This document shows, one piece after another, positions 44,601 to 54,000 of a stretch of DNA of 64,000 nt. The translations under genes were made by a program, and so were the position numbers. The notes beneath the pieces are model-generated. The model ran no database searches. It saw only the letters and a list, made by a program, of their open reading frames with translations, and had not been told where the DNA came from. The stretch comes from Nucisporomicrobium flavum (GTDB lineage Bacteria > Actinomycetota > Actinomycetes > Mycobacteriales > Micromonosporaceae). The stretch spans positions 62,001 to 126,000 of the forward strand of contig NZ_JADMLH010000014.1 of NCBI RefSeq assembly GCF_016464385.1. The letters are read 5' to 3'. Every line of letters starts with the position of its first letter. Position 1 is the stretch's first letter.

Positions 44601-45601
44601 ACCTCATGGGTACCAAGCTGGAGCTGCGGCTCGGCGACCCGATGGAGTCCGACGTCGGCTCCCGCAAGGCCGCGACGGTGCCGAACCAGGCGGGCCGCGG
44701 GCTCACCGGCGACGGGCTGCACTTCCTCGGCGCGCTGCCGCGCACCGACGGCAGCTCGGAGACCGGCGACCTGGCCGAGGCCACCAAGTCGGTCGTCGAG
44801 GAGATCGGCACGTTCTGGACCGGCGCGCCGGCTCCGGCCGTACGGATGCTGCCGACCCGCCTGCCGGCCGACCAGCTCCCGGACCCGCAGCCGGACTTCA
44901 AGGTGTGCATCGGCCAGGACGAGCAGCGGCTCGAGCCGGTCTGGCACGACTTCATGGTCACGCCGCACATGCTCGTGTTCGGTGACAGCGAGACCGGCAA
45001 GACGAACATGCTGCGGCTGGTGCTGCGCGCCATCCAGCGGCATTACACGCCGGAGCAGGCGAAGGTCGTGCTCGGTGACTCGCGGCGCGACCTCGACACC
45101 GCCATTCCGGCGGCGTACCAGGTGGGATCGGGTATCACCGGCGACGCGCTGTACGAGCTCGCCGGCCAGGCCTCCGTCTCGATGAACCGGCGGGTGCCCG
45201 GCGCGGAGATCTCGTCCGAACGGATGCGCCGGCGCGACTGGTGGGAGGGGCCCGAGCTGTTCGTCGTCGTCGACGACTACGACCTGATGACCAAGGGCGT
45301 CGGGGTCGGCTCGAGCCTGGAACCGCTGCTCCCGCTGCTCGCCCAGGGTGTCTCCATCGGACTGCACGTGATCGTCGCGCGCAGCACGTCCAGCGCGATG
45401 CGGGCCATGATGGACCCGGTCGTGCGCCGTATCTGGGAGCTGGGCAACCCGGCGACCCTGTTCTCGTACCCGAAGGAAGAGGGCAGATTCCTCGGCGAGG
45501 CGCCTCCGCGCCGGCTGCCGGCGGGACGCGCCCAGCTCGTCACCCGTCGCGGCGTGAAGCTGATGCAGACGGGCCTCGTCAGCGAAGGGAGCCGCGGGTG
45601 A
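41627..45601 (+). CDS. eccC: EccC, FtsK/SpoIIIE-type ATPase of the type VII secretion system
   Basis: A 1324-residue motor with all ATPase domains in one chain; some actinobacteria split it into EccCa and EccCb. Residues about 40-88 form two membrane segments (FAMIVPMGLGMGAMMAMFGL and YVMGGAMAVGMLLMGVMQ). Three P-loops follow: GATGSGKSELL (Lys 481), GAPQSGKSTLL (Lys 843) and GDSETGKTNML (Lys 1125). Walker B-type strands are LLIIVDEFSELL, VFLVVDGW and LFVVVDDYDLM. All three Walker A lysines are intact; in many EccC proteins the distal domains are less conserved. It binds the C-terminal signals of secreted partners and drives export. The GTGA overlap at its end couples it to eccD. Confidence 0.97.
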   Translation: MSTVTVKRPPRAAGPEAPDGEIELQEPPLMAEEAPLDFRSFAMIVPMGLGMGAMMAMFGLYSRAPIMYVMGGAMAVGMLLMGVMQIGKAASDRKRKMRGERRDFLRYIAQLRKQARAAADQQRQFVLWNNPQPEWLWSVAMSSRLWERRPSHDDFGRVRIGLGRQGAMLRFLPPQTKPIEDLEPLASISLRRFSEAYRTVSGIPVSVGLRSFTSIELEGDADAAVDLVRAMVAQLVTFHAPDDLRVAVLAPEVHRGNWDWIKWLPHNAHPTAFDAAGPVRLFAGAHDELMDLLGPEVTDRGDHDRSTRPSSTEPFVVIVAHLADLPDSSRLLGAGLRNVVLLDLTGAMPGGPKVLRLTMKDDVVEFPAGETVGSAVRDALGVVPAESLARLIAPKRTSGTLDVVEEPLETSFDLTTLLGIRDANTFDVQQLWRSRLPQRNRLQVPIGVTEDGEVIELDLKESAQGGMGPHGLLIGATGSGKSELLRTLVCALAATHSSEILNLVLVDFKGGATFIGMEKLPHTSAVITNLADELPLVDRMQDALNGEMTRRQEMLRASGYASLFDYEKARANGAQLVPFPVLLIIVDEFSELLSSKGEFMDLFVSIGRLGRSLGVHLLLASQRLDEGRINRVEGHLSYRLALRTFSSMESRAVIGVGKAYELPPEPGNGYLKVDTTNLVRFKSAYVSGPYAGKGLIGGAEAGDEPAVAEEIVPFTTRQVAVRHDPGRARPAESPAEEEAAAETPSGPSLVEVLLNRLAGSGPPARQVWLPPLSSAPSLDSLLPSVVPDPVRGMTVADPSAQGRLRVPVGIVDRPQEQLRELLTVDLGGADGHVGIAGAPQSGKSTLLRSLVLSLALTNTPREVQFYGLDFGGGGLASIAGLPHVGSIATRMERDRVVRTLEEVLQVMERREAEFAGRGLDSMTSYLAARARGEIDDPFGHVFLVVDGWYTMKQDFMDLDTKFQEIASRGLSFGVHVVVTATRWSEMRTWLRDLMGTKLELRLGDPMESDVGSRKAATVPNQAGRGLTGDGLHFLGALPRTDGSSETGDLAEATKSVVEEIGTFWTGAPAPAVRMLPTRLPADQLPDPQPDFKVCIGQDEQRLEPVWHDFMVTPHMLVFGDSETGKTNMLRLVLRAIQRHYTPEQAKVVLGDSRRDLDTAIPAAYQVGSGITGDALYELAGQASVSMNRRVPGAEISSERMRRRDWWEGPELFVVVDDYDLMTKGVGVGSSLEPLLPLLAQGVSIGLHVIVARSTSSAMRAMMDPVVRRIWELGNPATLFSYPKEEGRFLGEAPPRRLPAGRAQLVTRRGVKLMQTGLVSEGSRG

Positions 45602-47004
45602 CCACGGCCACGACCGGCGAGCTCTGCCGGATCACCGTCATCGGACCGGAGCGCAAGGTCGACCTGGCGGTGCCGTCGACCACCACGGTGGCCACGCTGC
45701 TGCCCGTCCTGCTGCACCACACCACCGCGGGCCGCCGGCCCGACGCGGACACCCCGGAAGGCGCCTGGGTGCTGCAGCGGCTGGGGCAGCCGCCGTTCGA
45801 GCTGACCGGTACGCCGGAGAGCCTCGACTGGCTGGAAGGCGAGGAGCTGTACCTGCGCCAGGCCGAGGACCCGCTGCCGGAGCTCGACTTCGACGACCTG
45901 GCCGAGGGCGTCGCCACGGTGGTGAACCGGCGCGACGACCGGTGGCAGCCCGAGTACCGCCGGGTGCTGTTCCTGCTGCTCTCGGTCGTGGCCATGGGTG
46001 CCATCTCGGCCGTGCTCGTCGACCGCGGCCCGGTGCTCCCGCAGGTCGTCGCCGCCGGGGTGCTCGCCGCGATCTTCTTCACCTCCGCGCTCGTGGCCGG
46101 CCGCAAGCTGACGGACGGGGCGTTCGCGCTGCTGTTCAGCTCGGCGGCGAGCGGGTTCGCGGCGCTGGCCGCCTCCAGCGCGGTCGACGGGGATCCCGAG
46201 GGCATCGCCTGGACCGGTCCCGCCGTGCTCGCCGGCTCGGTGGCCTGCGTCGTCGTGGTCGCGCTGCTGCTGCTCCTGCAGCGTACGGTGATCCCGGGCC
46301 TGCCCTTCGCCTCGCTGCTGGTGGTCGGGGTGACCGGGCTCGTGGTGATCGGGGTGCTGCTGCTGCGCACCGGCTCGGCGATGACGACGCAGCGCACCGC
46401 CGCCACCGCGATCGCCCTCATCTTCGCGGTCATCGTGCTGGCGCCGCGGGTGGCGGTGAAGCTGTCCCGGCTGCGGGGCCCGCAACTGCCCAAGACCGGC
46501 GAGGACATGTCGTACGACATCGAGCCGGTCCCCTCCGACCAGGTGCGGGAACGGGCCGACCACGCGGACACGTACCTGACCGTGGCGATGTGCTCGTCGG
46601 CGTTCGTGCTGCCCGTCATGTTCTTCTTCACCATGCAGGTGCCGGGGTGGTCGGGCTGGACGATGGTGCTGGTGGTATCCAGTGCAATCCTGTTGCGCGC
46701 CCGTACCTTCTTCGGTCTGTGGCAACGGATCGCGCTCGTCGTCGCCGGTACCGTCGGCTACCTCATGGTCATCATGAAGTTCTCCGATCTGTGGACGCCG
46801 GGCTGGCGGTACGCGCTGCTGGGCGGCCTGCTGGCGGCGATCGTGCCGCTCGTGCTGGCCGCGTTGCGACCGTGGCCGCGCCGGCTGCTGCCGTTCTGGG
46901 AGTACTCGGCCACGTTCCTCGACGTGGCGACGGGCGTGGCGGTCCTGCCGGTGCTCGCACAGGTCATGGGCACGTACGCCTGGGCCCGCGGGCTGTTCGG
47001 GTAG
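45598..47004 (+). CDS. eccD: EccD, polytopic membrane component of the type VII secretion system
   Basis: A 468-residue protein starting at GTG 45598, which overlaps the EccC stop. Residues 1-85 are a YukD/ubiquitin-like domain (LCRITVIGPERKVDLAVP, then ELTGTPESLDW and EELYLRQAE). From about residue 120 a series of hydrophobic helices follows (VLFLLLSVVAMGAISAVLV, VACVVVVALLLLLQ, ASLLVVGVTGLVVIGVLLL, and others), consistent with the eleven segments of the family. The MSYDIEPVPSDQVRERADHA loop between helices is cytoplasmic in known EccD. It forms the channel dimer with EccB and EccC. Confidence 0.95.
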   Translation: MTTATTGELCRITVIGPERKVDLAVPSTTTVATLLPVLLHHTTAGRRPDADTPEGAWVLQRLGQPPFELTGTPESLDWLEGEELYLRQAEDPLPELDFDDLAEGVATVVNRRDDRWQPEYRRVLFLLLSVVAMGAISAVLVDRGPVLPQVVAAGVLAAIFFTSALVAGRKLTDGAFALLFSSAASGFAALAASSAVDGDPEGIAWTGPAVLAGSVACVVVVALLLLLQRTVIPGLPFASLLVVGVTGLVVIGVLLLRTGSAMTTQRTAATAIALIFAVIVLAPRVAVKLSRLRGPQLPKTGEDMSYDIEPVPSDQVRERADHADTYLTVAMCSSAFVLPVMFFFTMQVPGWSGWTMVLVVSSAILLRARTFFGLWQRIALVVAGTVGYLMVIMKFSDLWTPGWRYALLGGLLAAIVPLVLAALRPWPRRLLPFWEYSATFLDVATGVAVLPVLAQVMGTYAWARGLFG

Positions 47005-47010
47005 GCCGGC

Positions 47011-48366
47011 ATGCAGACCCAGCGCGACCACGTCCACGCACACACCTTCATGATGGGCCGGCTCAGCTCCGCGCTCGTCGAGGGTGACCCGACCAGCGCG
47101 GAGATCCCGGGCCGCCGGGCGCTGACCGGTGTTCTGCTCGGCATCCTCGTCGTGGTGCTGGTGGCCGGCGGCTTCGCCGTCTACGGCTGGATCGTCCCGG
47201 GCGGCAGCAAGGCGTTCCGGCAGGCCGGCGCGATCCTCGTGGAGAAGGAGAGCGGCAACCGGTACGTCTACCTCGACGGCATGCTGCGCCCCACCCCGAA
47301 CCTCACCTCGGCGATGCTGGTGCAGGGCGCGTCGGCCAAGGTCAAGCTGATCTCGCAGAACTCGCTGAAGGACATCCCGCGCGGGCCGGCCATCGGCATC
47401 GCGAACGCGCCGCAGACCGTACCGACGGCGAAGGACCTGGTGTCCGGGCCCTGGCTCACCTGCCTGCCCGGCTCGGTGGTCGAGGACCCGGTCGACGGCC
47501 TCGGGGTCAACCTGGACCCGCGTGCGCCCTCCGAGCCGTTGCCTGCCGACCGGTTCAGCGTGGTTCGCGGCGGTGGCAAGACCTATCTGATCGCTCTGGG
47601 CCGCAAGTTCCTCGTGCAGGACGACGCCGTGCTCGTGGCGCTGGGCGCGGCGAACGTACGGCCCACCCGCGCGCCGCAGATGTGGCTCGACTGGTTGCTC
47701 GACGGCCCGGCCCTCGGCCCCGCGAAGATCGAGGGAGCCGGGTCGAACGGGCCCAAGGTCGGCGGGAAGCGCTACCCGGTCGGCACCCTGTTCCGGCAGC
47801 GCCCCGCCGTGGGCGACGAGCAGTTGTTCGTGCTGCGCCGCGACGGGCTGGCGCCGTTGAGCCGTACGGAATTCCTCCTCGCCGACGCCGACCGCGGCGG
47901 CCGGCCCGTCGACGTGGACGCGGCGGCCATCGTCGACGCCCCGCGGTCGGCGGACCGGTCGCTGACCGACCGGCTGCCCGACCTCGCCGCCCTGCGCTGG
48001 CAGGACGCCGGCGACCGGGTGCTCTGCCTGCGCCAGCAGCCCGTCGCGAAGGACGTCGTCGCGAGCATGCCGGTCCTGACCAGCCGGGGCCAGTCGGCGG
48101 TGACCGACCAGGGCAAGCCCTATGTGTACGTCCGCCCGGCCACCGGCATGGTCGTGGCGCCCGTGCCGCAGACGTCGCAGTTCCGCGCCGAGGCGTCGCT
48201 CATCTCCGACGAGGGGGTCGCGTACCCCCTCGCGGACCAGCAGACCGCCTCGGCGCTGAAGCTGGACAAGGTCGGCCTCGTCCCGTTCCCCCGGAGCCTG
48301 CTGGCGGCGCTGCCGCAGGGACCGTTGCTGAGCCGAGCCGCCGTCGCCGGCGGCGCAGGGAGGTAG
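47011..48366 (+). CDS. eccB: EccB, periplasm-facing component of the type VII secretion system
   Basis: A 451-residue protein six bases after eccD. The N-terminus MQTQRDHVHAHTFMMGRLSS is the family's short cytoplasmic tail. One membrane helix (LTGVLLGILVVVLVAGGFAV, about 38-57) follows, then a large extracytoplasmic domain with GNRYVYLDGMLRPTPNLTSA, the marker motif of EccB. Cys residues at about 150 and 335 could form the usual disulphide. It ends 6 bases before the next gene. Start, length and context are all typical. Confidence 0.95.
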   Translation: MQTQRDHVHAHTFMMGRLSSALVEGDPTSAEIPGRRALTGVLLGILVVVLVAGGFAVYGWIVPGGSKAFRQAGAILVEKESGNRYVYLDGMLRPTPNLTSAMLVQGASAKVKLISQNSLKDIPRGPAIGIANAPQTVPTAKDLVSGPWLTCLPGSVVEDPVDGLGVNLDPRAPSEPLPADRFSVVRGGGKTYLIALGRKFLVQDDAVLVALGAANVRPTRAPQMWLDWLLDGPALGPAKIEGAGSNGPKVGGKRYPVGTLFRQRPAVGDEQLFVLRRDGLAPLSRTEFLLADADRGGRPVDVDAAAIVDAPRSADRSLTDRLPDLAALRWQDAGDRVLCLRQQPVAKDVVASMPVLTSRGQSAVTDQGKPYVYVRPATGMVVAPVPQTSQFRAEASLISDEGVAYPLADQQTASALKLDKVGLVPFPRSLLAALPQGPLLSRAAVAGGAGR

Positions 48367-48372
48367 ATCGTC

Positions 48373-51069
48373 ATGGCAACCGGCATCCGCAGCCTGCTCC
48401 GCGGCGGCAAGGGCGGCCCCGGCGGGGTCGTCCAGCACACCGTGGGCAACGCCCTCGTGCTGCACGCCGAGGACGCGATCAGCTCCGAGGCGCAGTCGCT
48501 CGCCTTGAGCGTCGTGGAGGACGCCGAGAACGACGTGGTGGTGCTCGACCTGGGCGCCGGCATGCCGATCAGCTCCTGGGAATCCATGGCCGGCGTGCTG
48601 CCCCGGCGGCGGCGCGGCATCCGGCTCGTGGCCTGCGGCCAGCACCGCAACGCCGCCGCGATGGCCGGGCAGTGGCTGTCCGAGCGGTTGAACCGTACGG
48701 TCATCGCGCCCGACGGTGAGCTCGTCCGCGGCTCGGCCGGCGCGCTGTTCGTGCACTCCGCCCCGGGCAGCGGCTGGGTCCGGTTCCGCCCCGGCAAGCC
48801 CCCGACCTGGGACGCGAAGCGGTACCCCACCCCGGCCTGGGACCGGGCGGTGGTGGACCGCAAGGCGTCCAGCTCGACCGGCGAGATCGAGCCGTTGCCC
48901 GGCGGCGTGTGGATCCACGACGTCCGCGACCCGGAGATCGTCGCCGAGCACCGGGCCCGCCTGGTGGCCGACGTGCCGTGCCAGCCGGAGACCATGACGG
49001 TGCTGCTGGGCTGCCCCGGCACCGCGCCGCTCTCCCTCGACGACGTGGTCCGGTTCTGGCGCGAGCTCGACGACGACAGCCGGGCCCGTACCCGCTTCGT
49101 GCAGTACGGCGACGTCCGCCTGCCCGAGGGCGAGTCGTTCGGCCAGACCCTGGCGGACCAGCTCGGCACCAACATCATCTGCTACACCGGGGTGCCGGTG
49201 GGCGCGCCGCAGAAGTACGAGATCCGCACCGTACGCCCCGACGGCGTGCTGGGCTGGGCGCCGTTCGCGCTGGAGCTCGGGTACGCGCCGCGGGCGCACC
49301 CCAACTCCAAGGCCCGCCGCCCGCTCGTGGTGAGCCACCGGCCGCCGCTGAAGTGGACCGAGGAGATCGCCAAGCGGGTCTACTGGTACGCCCCCGACGC
49401 CGTGGTCGAGGTGGTCCAGGCCGGCCTCTGGATCCGCTCGCCCGAGGAACCGCCGAACGCCGAGCGGGTCCGCGCGGCGGCGCTCGACCCCGAGGGCAGC
49501 ACGCTGATCTTCGACGACACCGTGGACGAGCGGGCCGCCCGCATGCGCGAGCTCGCCGAGGACCTCGCGGCCAGGCTGGAGAGCAACGCGGCCGGCGCGA
49601 GCGTGCTGTTCCCCGCGTCCGTGCTGGTGCCCGGCGTACGCCCGGCCGGGCAGGCGCGCGCGGTCCTCGGCGAGGAGACCGACGTTCCCGCGCAGGTCAT
49701 CACGGCCACCGTGCACGAGAGCGCGCCGCCGTCGCAGCCGGTCGCCGAGCTGGTGTCGGCGCCGATCGCCGAGCCGGTGCAGATCGCGCCGCCGGCGCCC
49801 GTCGCAGAGCCGGTGCGGATCGCGCCGACGATGGGTGTGCCCGTGGTCTCGGAGCCGGTCGCAGTGCCGCAGCAGCAGGTCTCGGTGCCGCTGCCGGCTC
49901 GGCTGGAACCGGTCGAGCAGCCCGTCCGGCCGGCGCAGCCCGCCGCCGTCGAGGCCCCGGCACCGGTCGCGCGGCCCGTCACCCCGCCTGCGCCGGTCGC
50001 GCCACCCGCGCCGGTCGCGCCACCCGCGCCGGTCGCGCCACCCGTCGCGCCGCCTGCGCCGGTTGCGCCGTCGCCCGCGCTCGAGGTGGCACAGGTCGAC
50101 CTGCCGGACCCGGCGGACCTCGGCACCAGCAAGCTGCACACCCTGGCCCCGGACGAGCCGCCGGTACCGCCCTCGCCCGTACCCGTCGCTCCGGCACCAG
50201 CCGCCCCGGTGCCGCCCGCCGCGGCCGACGGCGGCGCCCGGCTGCAGGTCGTACCGGCCTCCGAGGCGTCCGCCCTGCTGCCCCGGCGGCCGCTGGACGA
50301 GGAGCGCGGCTGGTTGCGCCGTACGCTCAGCCGCGAGTTCGACACCATGGCGAGCTCGGTGTCGCGGCTCATGTCCGAGCACCCCGGCATGCAGGGCGGC
50401 GGCTCGCTGACCGCCGACGACGTGCTCGCCGACTCCGTCGCGGTGCGGTTCTACCTGTCCCCGCGGGGTGCGGGCGTGGACGCGGGGCTGCGGTCCGGCG
50501 GCAACGGCCCGCACGTGCCGTTCGCCCGGTGCGTGGCCTCCGGCCTGTCGCGGCTGCCCTCGTACCGGGGGACGACGGTGTTCCGCTCGTCGCCGTCGGC
50601 GCGCGAGTGGGAGCTGTACCGCGAGCGCCGCCTCATCACCGACTGGGGCTTCGTCGCCGCGCTGACCGGGCCGTGCTCCGCCCAGGACGGCGACACCGAC
50701 GTCCTGATCTGGTCGATGACGGCCCGGCGTACGAACCTGCTGGAGCCCGAGGGCGACGAGCGGGCCGAGGACCGGGTGCTGTTCCTGCCCGGCACCAACT
50801 TCAAGATCCTGGAGCTCCGTGAGCCCGCCGGCGACCAGCGCGGCGCGGTGTTGATGCGTGAGATCGGGACGAACGAGATCGACGACAGCGGCCGGGTGGA
50901 CGCCAACCGGGTCTCGCTGGACGAGCTGGCGGTCACCGCGCTGCGCCGCAGCATGGAGCGCTGGGCGGGCGTGGAGTCGCGCCGGCGGGTCGGCCCCGGC
51001 GCCGCCGGCCGGTTCGGCGTGCTGCCCGGCCTGGTCCCGCCCGTGGCCGCGGAGAGGAGCCGAGGATGA
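48373..51069 (+). CDS. Unknown two-domain protein of the secretion operon: Cys-protease-like N-terminus, ART-like C-terminus
   Basis: An 898-residue soluble protein. Residues 1-440 begin VGNALVLHAEDAISSEAQSL and contain IRLVACGQHRNAAAMAGQWL followed by RTVIAPDGEL. This His, strand-Cys, helix, V-AP order matches the lonely-Cys-like domains of the giant protein. Residues 455-630 are a Pro/Val/Ala linker (APPAPVAPP repeats). Residues 640-870 resemble an ADP-ribosyltransferase fold: LPSYRGTTVFR (about 730), then ITDWGFVAALTG in place of the STS strand, then EDRVLFLPGTNFKIL (about 800). The catalytic Glu of ExE is replaced by Arg and the STS motif is lost, so it is probably a non-enzymatic fold. 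A paralogue starts at 62025. It occupies the place where EccE or mycosin might be expected. Confidence 0.72.
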   Translation: MATGIRSLLRGGKGGPGGVVQHTVGNALVLHAEDAISSEAQSLALSVVEDAENDVVVLDLGAGMPISSWESMAGVLPRRRRGIRLVACGQHRNAAAMAGQWLSERLNRTVIAPDGELVRGSAGALFVHSAPGSGWVRFRPGKPPTWDAKRYPTPAWDRAVVDRKASSSTGEIEPLPGGVWIHDVRDPEIVAEHRARLVADVPCQPETMTVLLGCPGTAPLSLDDVVRFWRELDDDSRARTRFVQYGDVRLPEGESFGQTLADQLGTNIICYTGVPVGAPQKYEIRTVRPDGVLGWAPFALELGYAPRAHPNSKARRPLVVSHRPPLKWTEEIAKRVYWYAPDAVVEVVQAGLWIRSPEEPPNAERVRAAALDPEGSTLIFDDTVDERAARMRELAEDLAARLESNAAGASVLFPASVLVPGVRPAGQARAVLGEETDVPAQVITATVHESAPPSQPVAELVSAPIAEPVQIAPPAPVAEPVRIAPTMGVPVVSEPVAVPQQQVSVPLPARLEPVEQPVRPAQPAAVEAPAPVARPVTPPAPVAPPAPVAPPAPVAPPVAPPAPVAPSPALEVAQVDLPDPADLGTSKLHTLAPDEPPVPPSPVPVAPAPAAPVPPAAADGGARLQVVPASEASALLPRRPLDEERGWLRRTLSREFDTMASSVSRLMSEHPGMQGGGSLTADDVLADSVAVRFYLSPRGAGVDAGLRSGGNGPHVPFARCVASGLSRLPSYRGTTVFRSSPSAREWELYRERRLITDWGFVAALTGPCSAQDGDTDVLIWSMTARRTNLLEPEGDERAEDRVLFLPGTNFKILELREPAGDQRGAVLMREIGTNEIDDSGRVDANRVSLDELAVTALRRSMERWAGVESRRRVGPGAAGRFGVLPGLVPPVAAERSRG

Positions 51070-54000
51070 GCCGGCAGGTTCTGGTGGTGGGCGGCGGCGC
51101 TCCCGGCGCCCTCCCGACGATCGGCGCCGCGCTGGCGCGGGCCGAACGCGGGGCGACGATCACCGTGCACCCCGGGCGGTACGCGGAGAAGCTCGTCGTC
51201 GGCAACCTCATCACGATCAGCGCGGAGGCCGGCGGCCCCGTCGAGGTGCACGTCGAGGAGGGCAGTGTGCTCTCCGTCCAGGGCGAGGGGGCGCAGCTGC
51301 GGGGCATCACACTGTCCAGCGCCGACCCGAAGCTCGCGGCGGTCGACGTCTATTCCGGCGAGGTCGCGCTCGACAACTGCAAGGTCGTCGGCGCGTCATG
51401 GGTCGCGCTGCTCGCGCGCCTGCAGGGTTCGGTCGCGCTGCGCGGCTGCGAGGTACGCAACCCCGGCGGCGCGGGCATCGTCGTGGCGGCGCCCGGCATG
51501 AGCACGGTCGAGGACACCGCCCTCAGTGACATCGGCACCTCCGGCGTGGTCGTCTGCGACCACGGCTCGCTGACCCTGCGCCGCTGCACGATCCAGGACA
51601 CGGTCGCGAACAGCATCTGCGTGAACGGCGACGCCCGGTTCACCGCGGAGAACTGCGAGATCACGGGCGCCCGCAAGCCGGCCGTGGTGGTCGAGCAGCG
51701 GGCCTGGGCCCGCATCAACCGGTTGACCGTACGGATGAGCGCGAACGTCGACGCGTTCGTGCGCGGCGACGTCGACATGGTGGTCACCGACTCCACGTTC
51801 ACCGGCGCGGCGCTGCAGGCGGCGCACATCACCGACGGCGCCAAGCCGGCTTTCGAGCGGTGCACGTTCGCCTCCACCGGGCACACCGCCGCGCACATCT
51901 CCGCCAAGGCGGCGCCGGTCTTCACCGACTGCACGATCACCGACTCGAAGATCGGCGTCAACGCCGAGGGCGAGGCGGCTCCCCGGTTCGCCGGGCTGAC
52001 CGTACGCGGCACCACCGAGTCGCTGGCCGTCGCGGCCGCCAAGGCGGAGCTGACGATGAGCCGGCTGCGCGCCGAGGTGAGCCAGGGCAACGGGCTCATC
52101 GTGCGCGACGAAGCCACAGTGGACGGCTCCGATCTGGTGCTCGACGCCGCCGGGGCGCCGGCGCTCGACGTGTCCGGCGGCTCCCGGGCCACGATCCGCG
52201 AAGCCCGGTTCGACGGTACGGGCGCCGCGAGCGTGGCCGCCTCCGGTGGCGCGACCCTGGATCTGCGGTCGGCGGTGCTCCGCGGCGCGGGCCTGCGCGT
52301 CGGGGACGCCTCCGTGCAGGTGCGCGACAGCGAGATCGCTCAGGCGTCGGCGGACGGCATCCTCGTCGGCTCGGGCGGCTCGGTGACCGCCGTGCAGGTC
52401 CGGGTGCGCGGCGCCCGCCAGGACGGGGTCCGCCTCGACCGCGGTGGCCGCGGCGCCTTCACCGACTGCGAGGTGCTCGGCAGCGGCACGGCCGGGTTCG
52501 GCGTCGACACCGCGGAGCCGGTGACGATCAGCCGGTGCGCCGTCCGCGACAACGGCGGCGACGACGTCCGCCGCGCCGCCGACGCCCAGCTCACCGTTGA
52601 GGCGCTCGACACGGGCAGCCGGCCGGCCGCGGCCGGGCCGGAGCCGGTGGCCCGGCACGAGGAGCGCGACGAGCAGCCGGAGCCGGAGGCCGAGTCGGAG
52701 CTCAGCGCGCCGCTGCGCGAGCTCAACTCGCTGATCGGCCTGCGCGGCGTCAAGCAGGAGGTCACCGCGCTCATCAACCTCATCAAGATGTCCCAGGTGC
52801 GCCAGCAGATGGGCCTGCCGATGCCGCCGATGAGCCGGCACCTGGTCTTCGCCGGCCCGCCCGGTACGGGTAAGACCACGGTCGCCCGCCTCTACGGCTC
52901 GGTCCTCGCCGAGCTGGGCATCCTCTCCAAGGGGCACATGATCGAGGCGGCCCGCGCCGACCTCGTGGGGCAGTACATCGGCTCCACCGCGATCAAGACG
53001 ACCGAGCTGGTCACCAAGGCGCTCGGCGGGGTGCTCTTCATCGACGAGGCGTACACGTTGTCGGCGGGGTCGGGCGGCTCCGGCCCGGACTTCGGGCAGG
53101 AGGCCATCGACGCGCTGATGAAGATGATGGAGGACCACCGCGACGAGCTCGTGGTGATCGTGGCCGGCTACTCGGAGCTGATGGAGAGGTTCCTCGAGTC
53201 CAACCCCGGTCTCGCCTCCCGCTTCACCCGCACGATCGAGTTCCCGAACTACTCCGTCGAGGAACTGGTCACGATCGCCTCGAACCTGTGCAGCAAGCAC
53301 TACTACGAGCTGACCGACGACGCGGTGGACGCGCTCACCACGTACTTCACCCGGATCCCGAAGAACTCGACGTTCGGTAACGGCCGGGTCGCCCGCAAGC
53401 TGTTCGAGGCGATGATCAACAATCAGGCGTCCCGCCTGGCCACCACGCCGCCGGCGAAGGACACCGAGCTCAACCGGCTCACCGCGGAGGACCTCGCACC
53501 GGAGCTGGCGCTGCTGGAGGACCTGCCGGTCGAGCAGTCCGCCCAGCCCGACGTCGCCACCAATCCCGCCGCGGCGATCAACGCGGCGCGCTCCTGGCGC
53601 CGCATGTGCGAGCTGGTCGGCGCGGCCTCGGTCCGCGACGCCGCCGGGTCGTCCCTGCTGCAGCTGTGCGAGCTGCGCAACCGCCGCCGCGCGTACGGCA
53701 AGCACGGCAACGTGGTGATCAGCGGCCCGTCCGGCAGCGGCCGCAGCGAGTTCGCCCGCCTGTACGCCGCGGGCCTGTCCGAACTGGACCTGGTTCCCGT
53801 GGGCCACCTGGTCCGGGTGTCGACCGGGCACGAACTGGCCCCGCACTGGCCCGGTCAGGCCCGCAGCCTGGTCCGCGCGGCCCTGCGCGACGCCGAGGGC
53901 GGGGTGCTGGTCGTCGAGCACAACGACGACGGCAGCGGCCGGGGCGCTGAGGCCGTCGAGTCGCTGGTCGACCAGATGCGCGCCGGCATGGGCGACCCGG

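Noticed and set aside
41555..45367. Long minus-strand open frame opposite EccC
   Set aside because: EccC membrane segments and three P-loops are unmistakable on the plus strand; the antisense translation is compositionally biased and domain-free.
48373..51069. Calling this gene EccE or mycosin by position alone
   Set aside because: There is no N-terminal membrane pair as in EccE, no signal peptide, and no subtilase Asp/His/Ser motifs.
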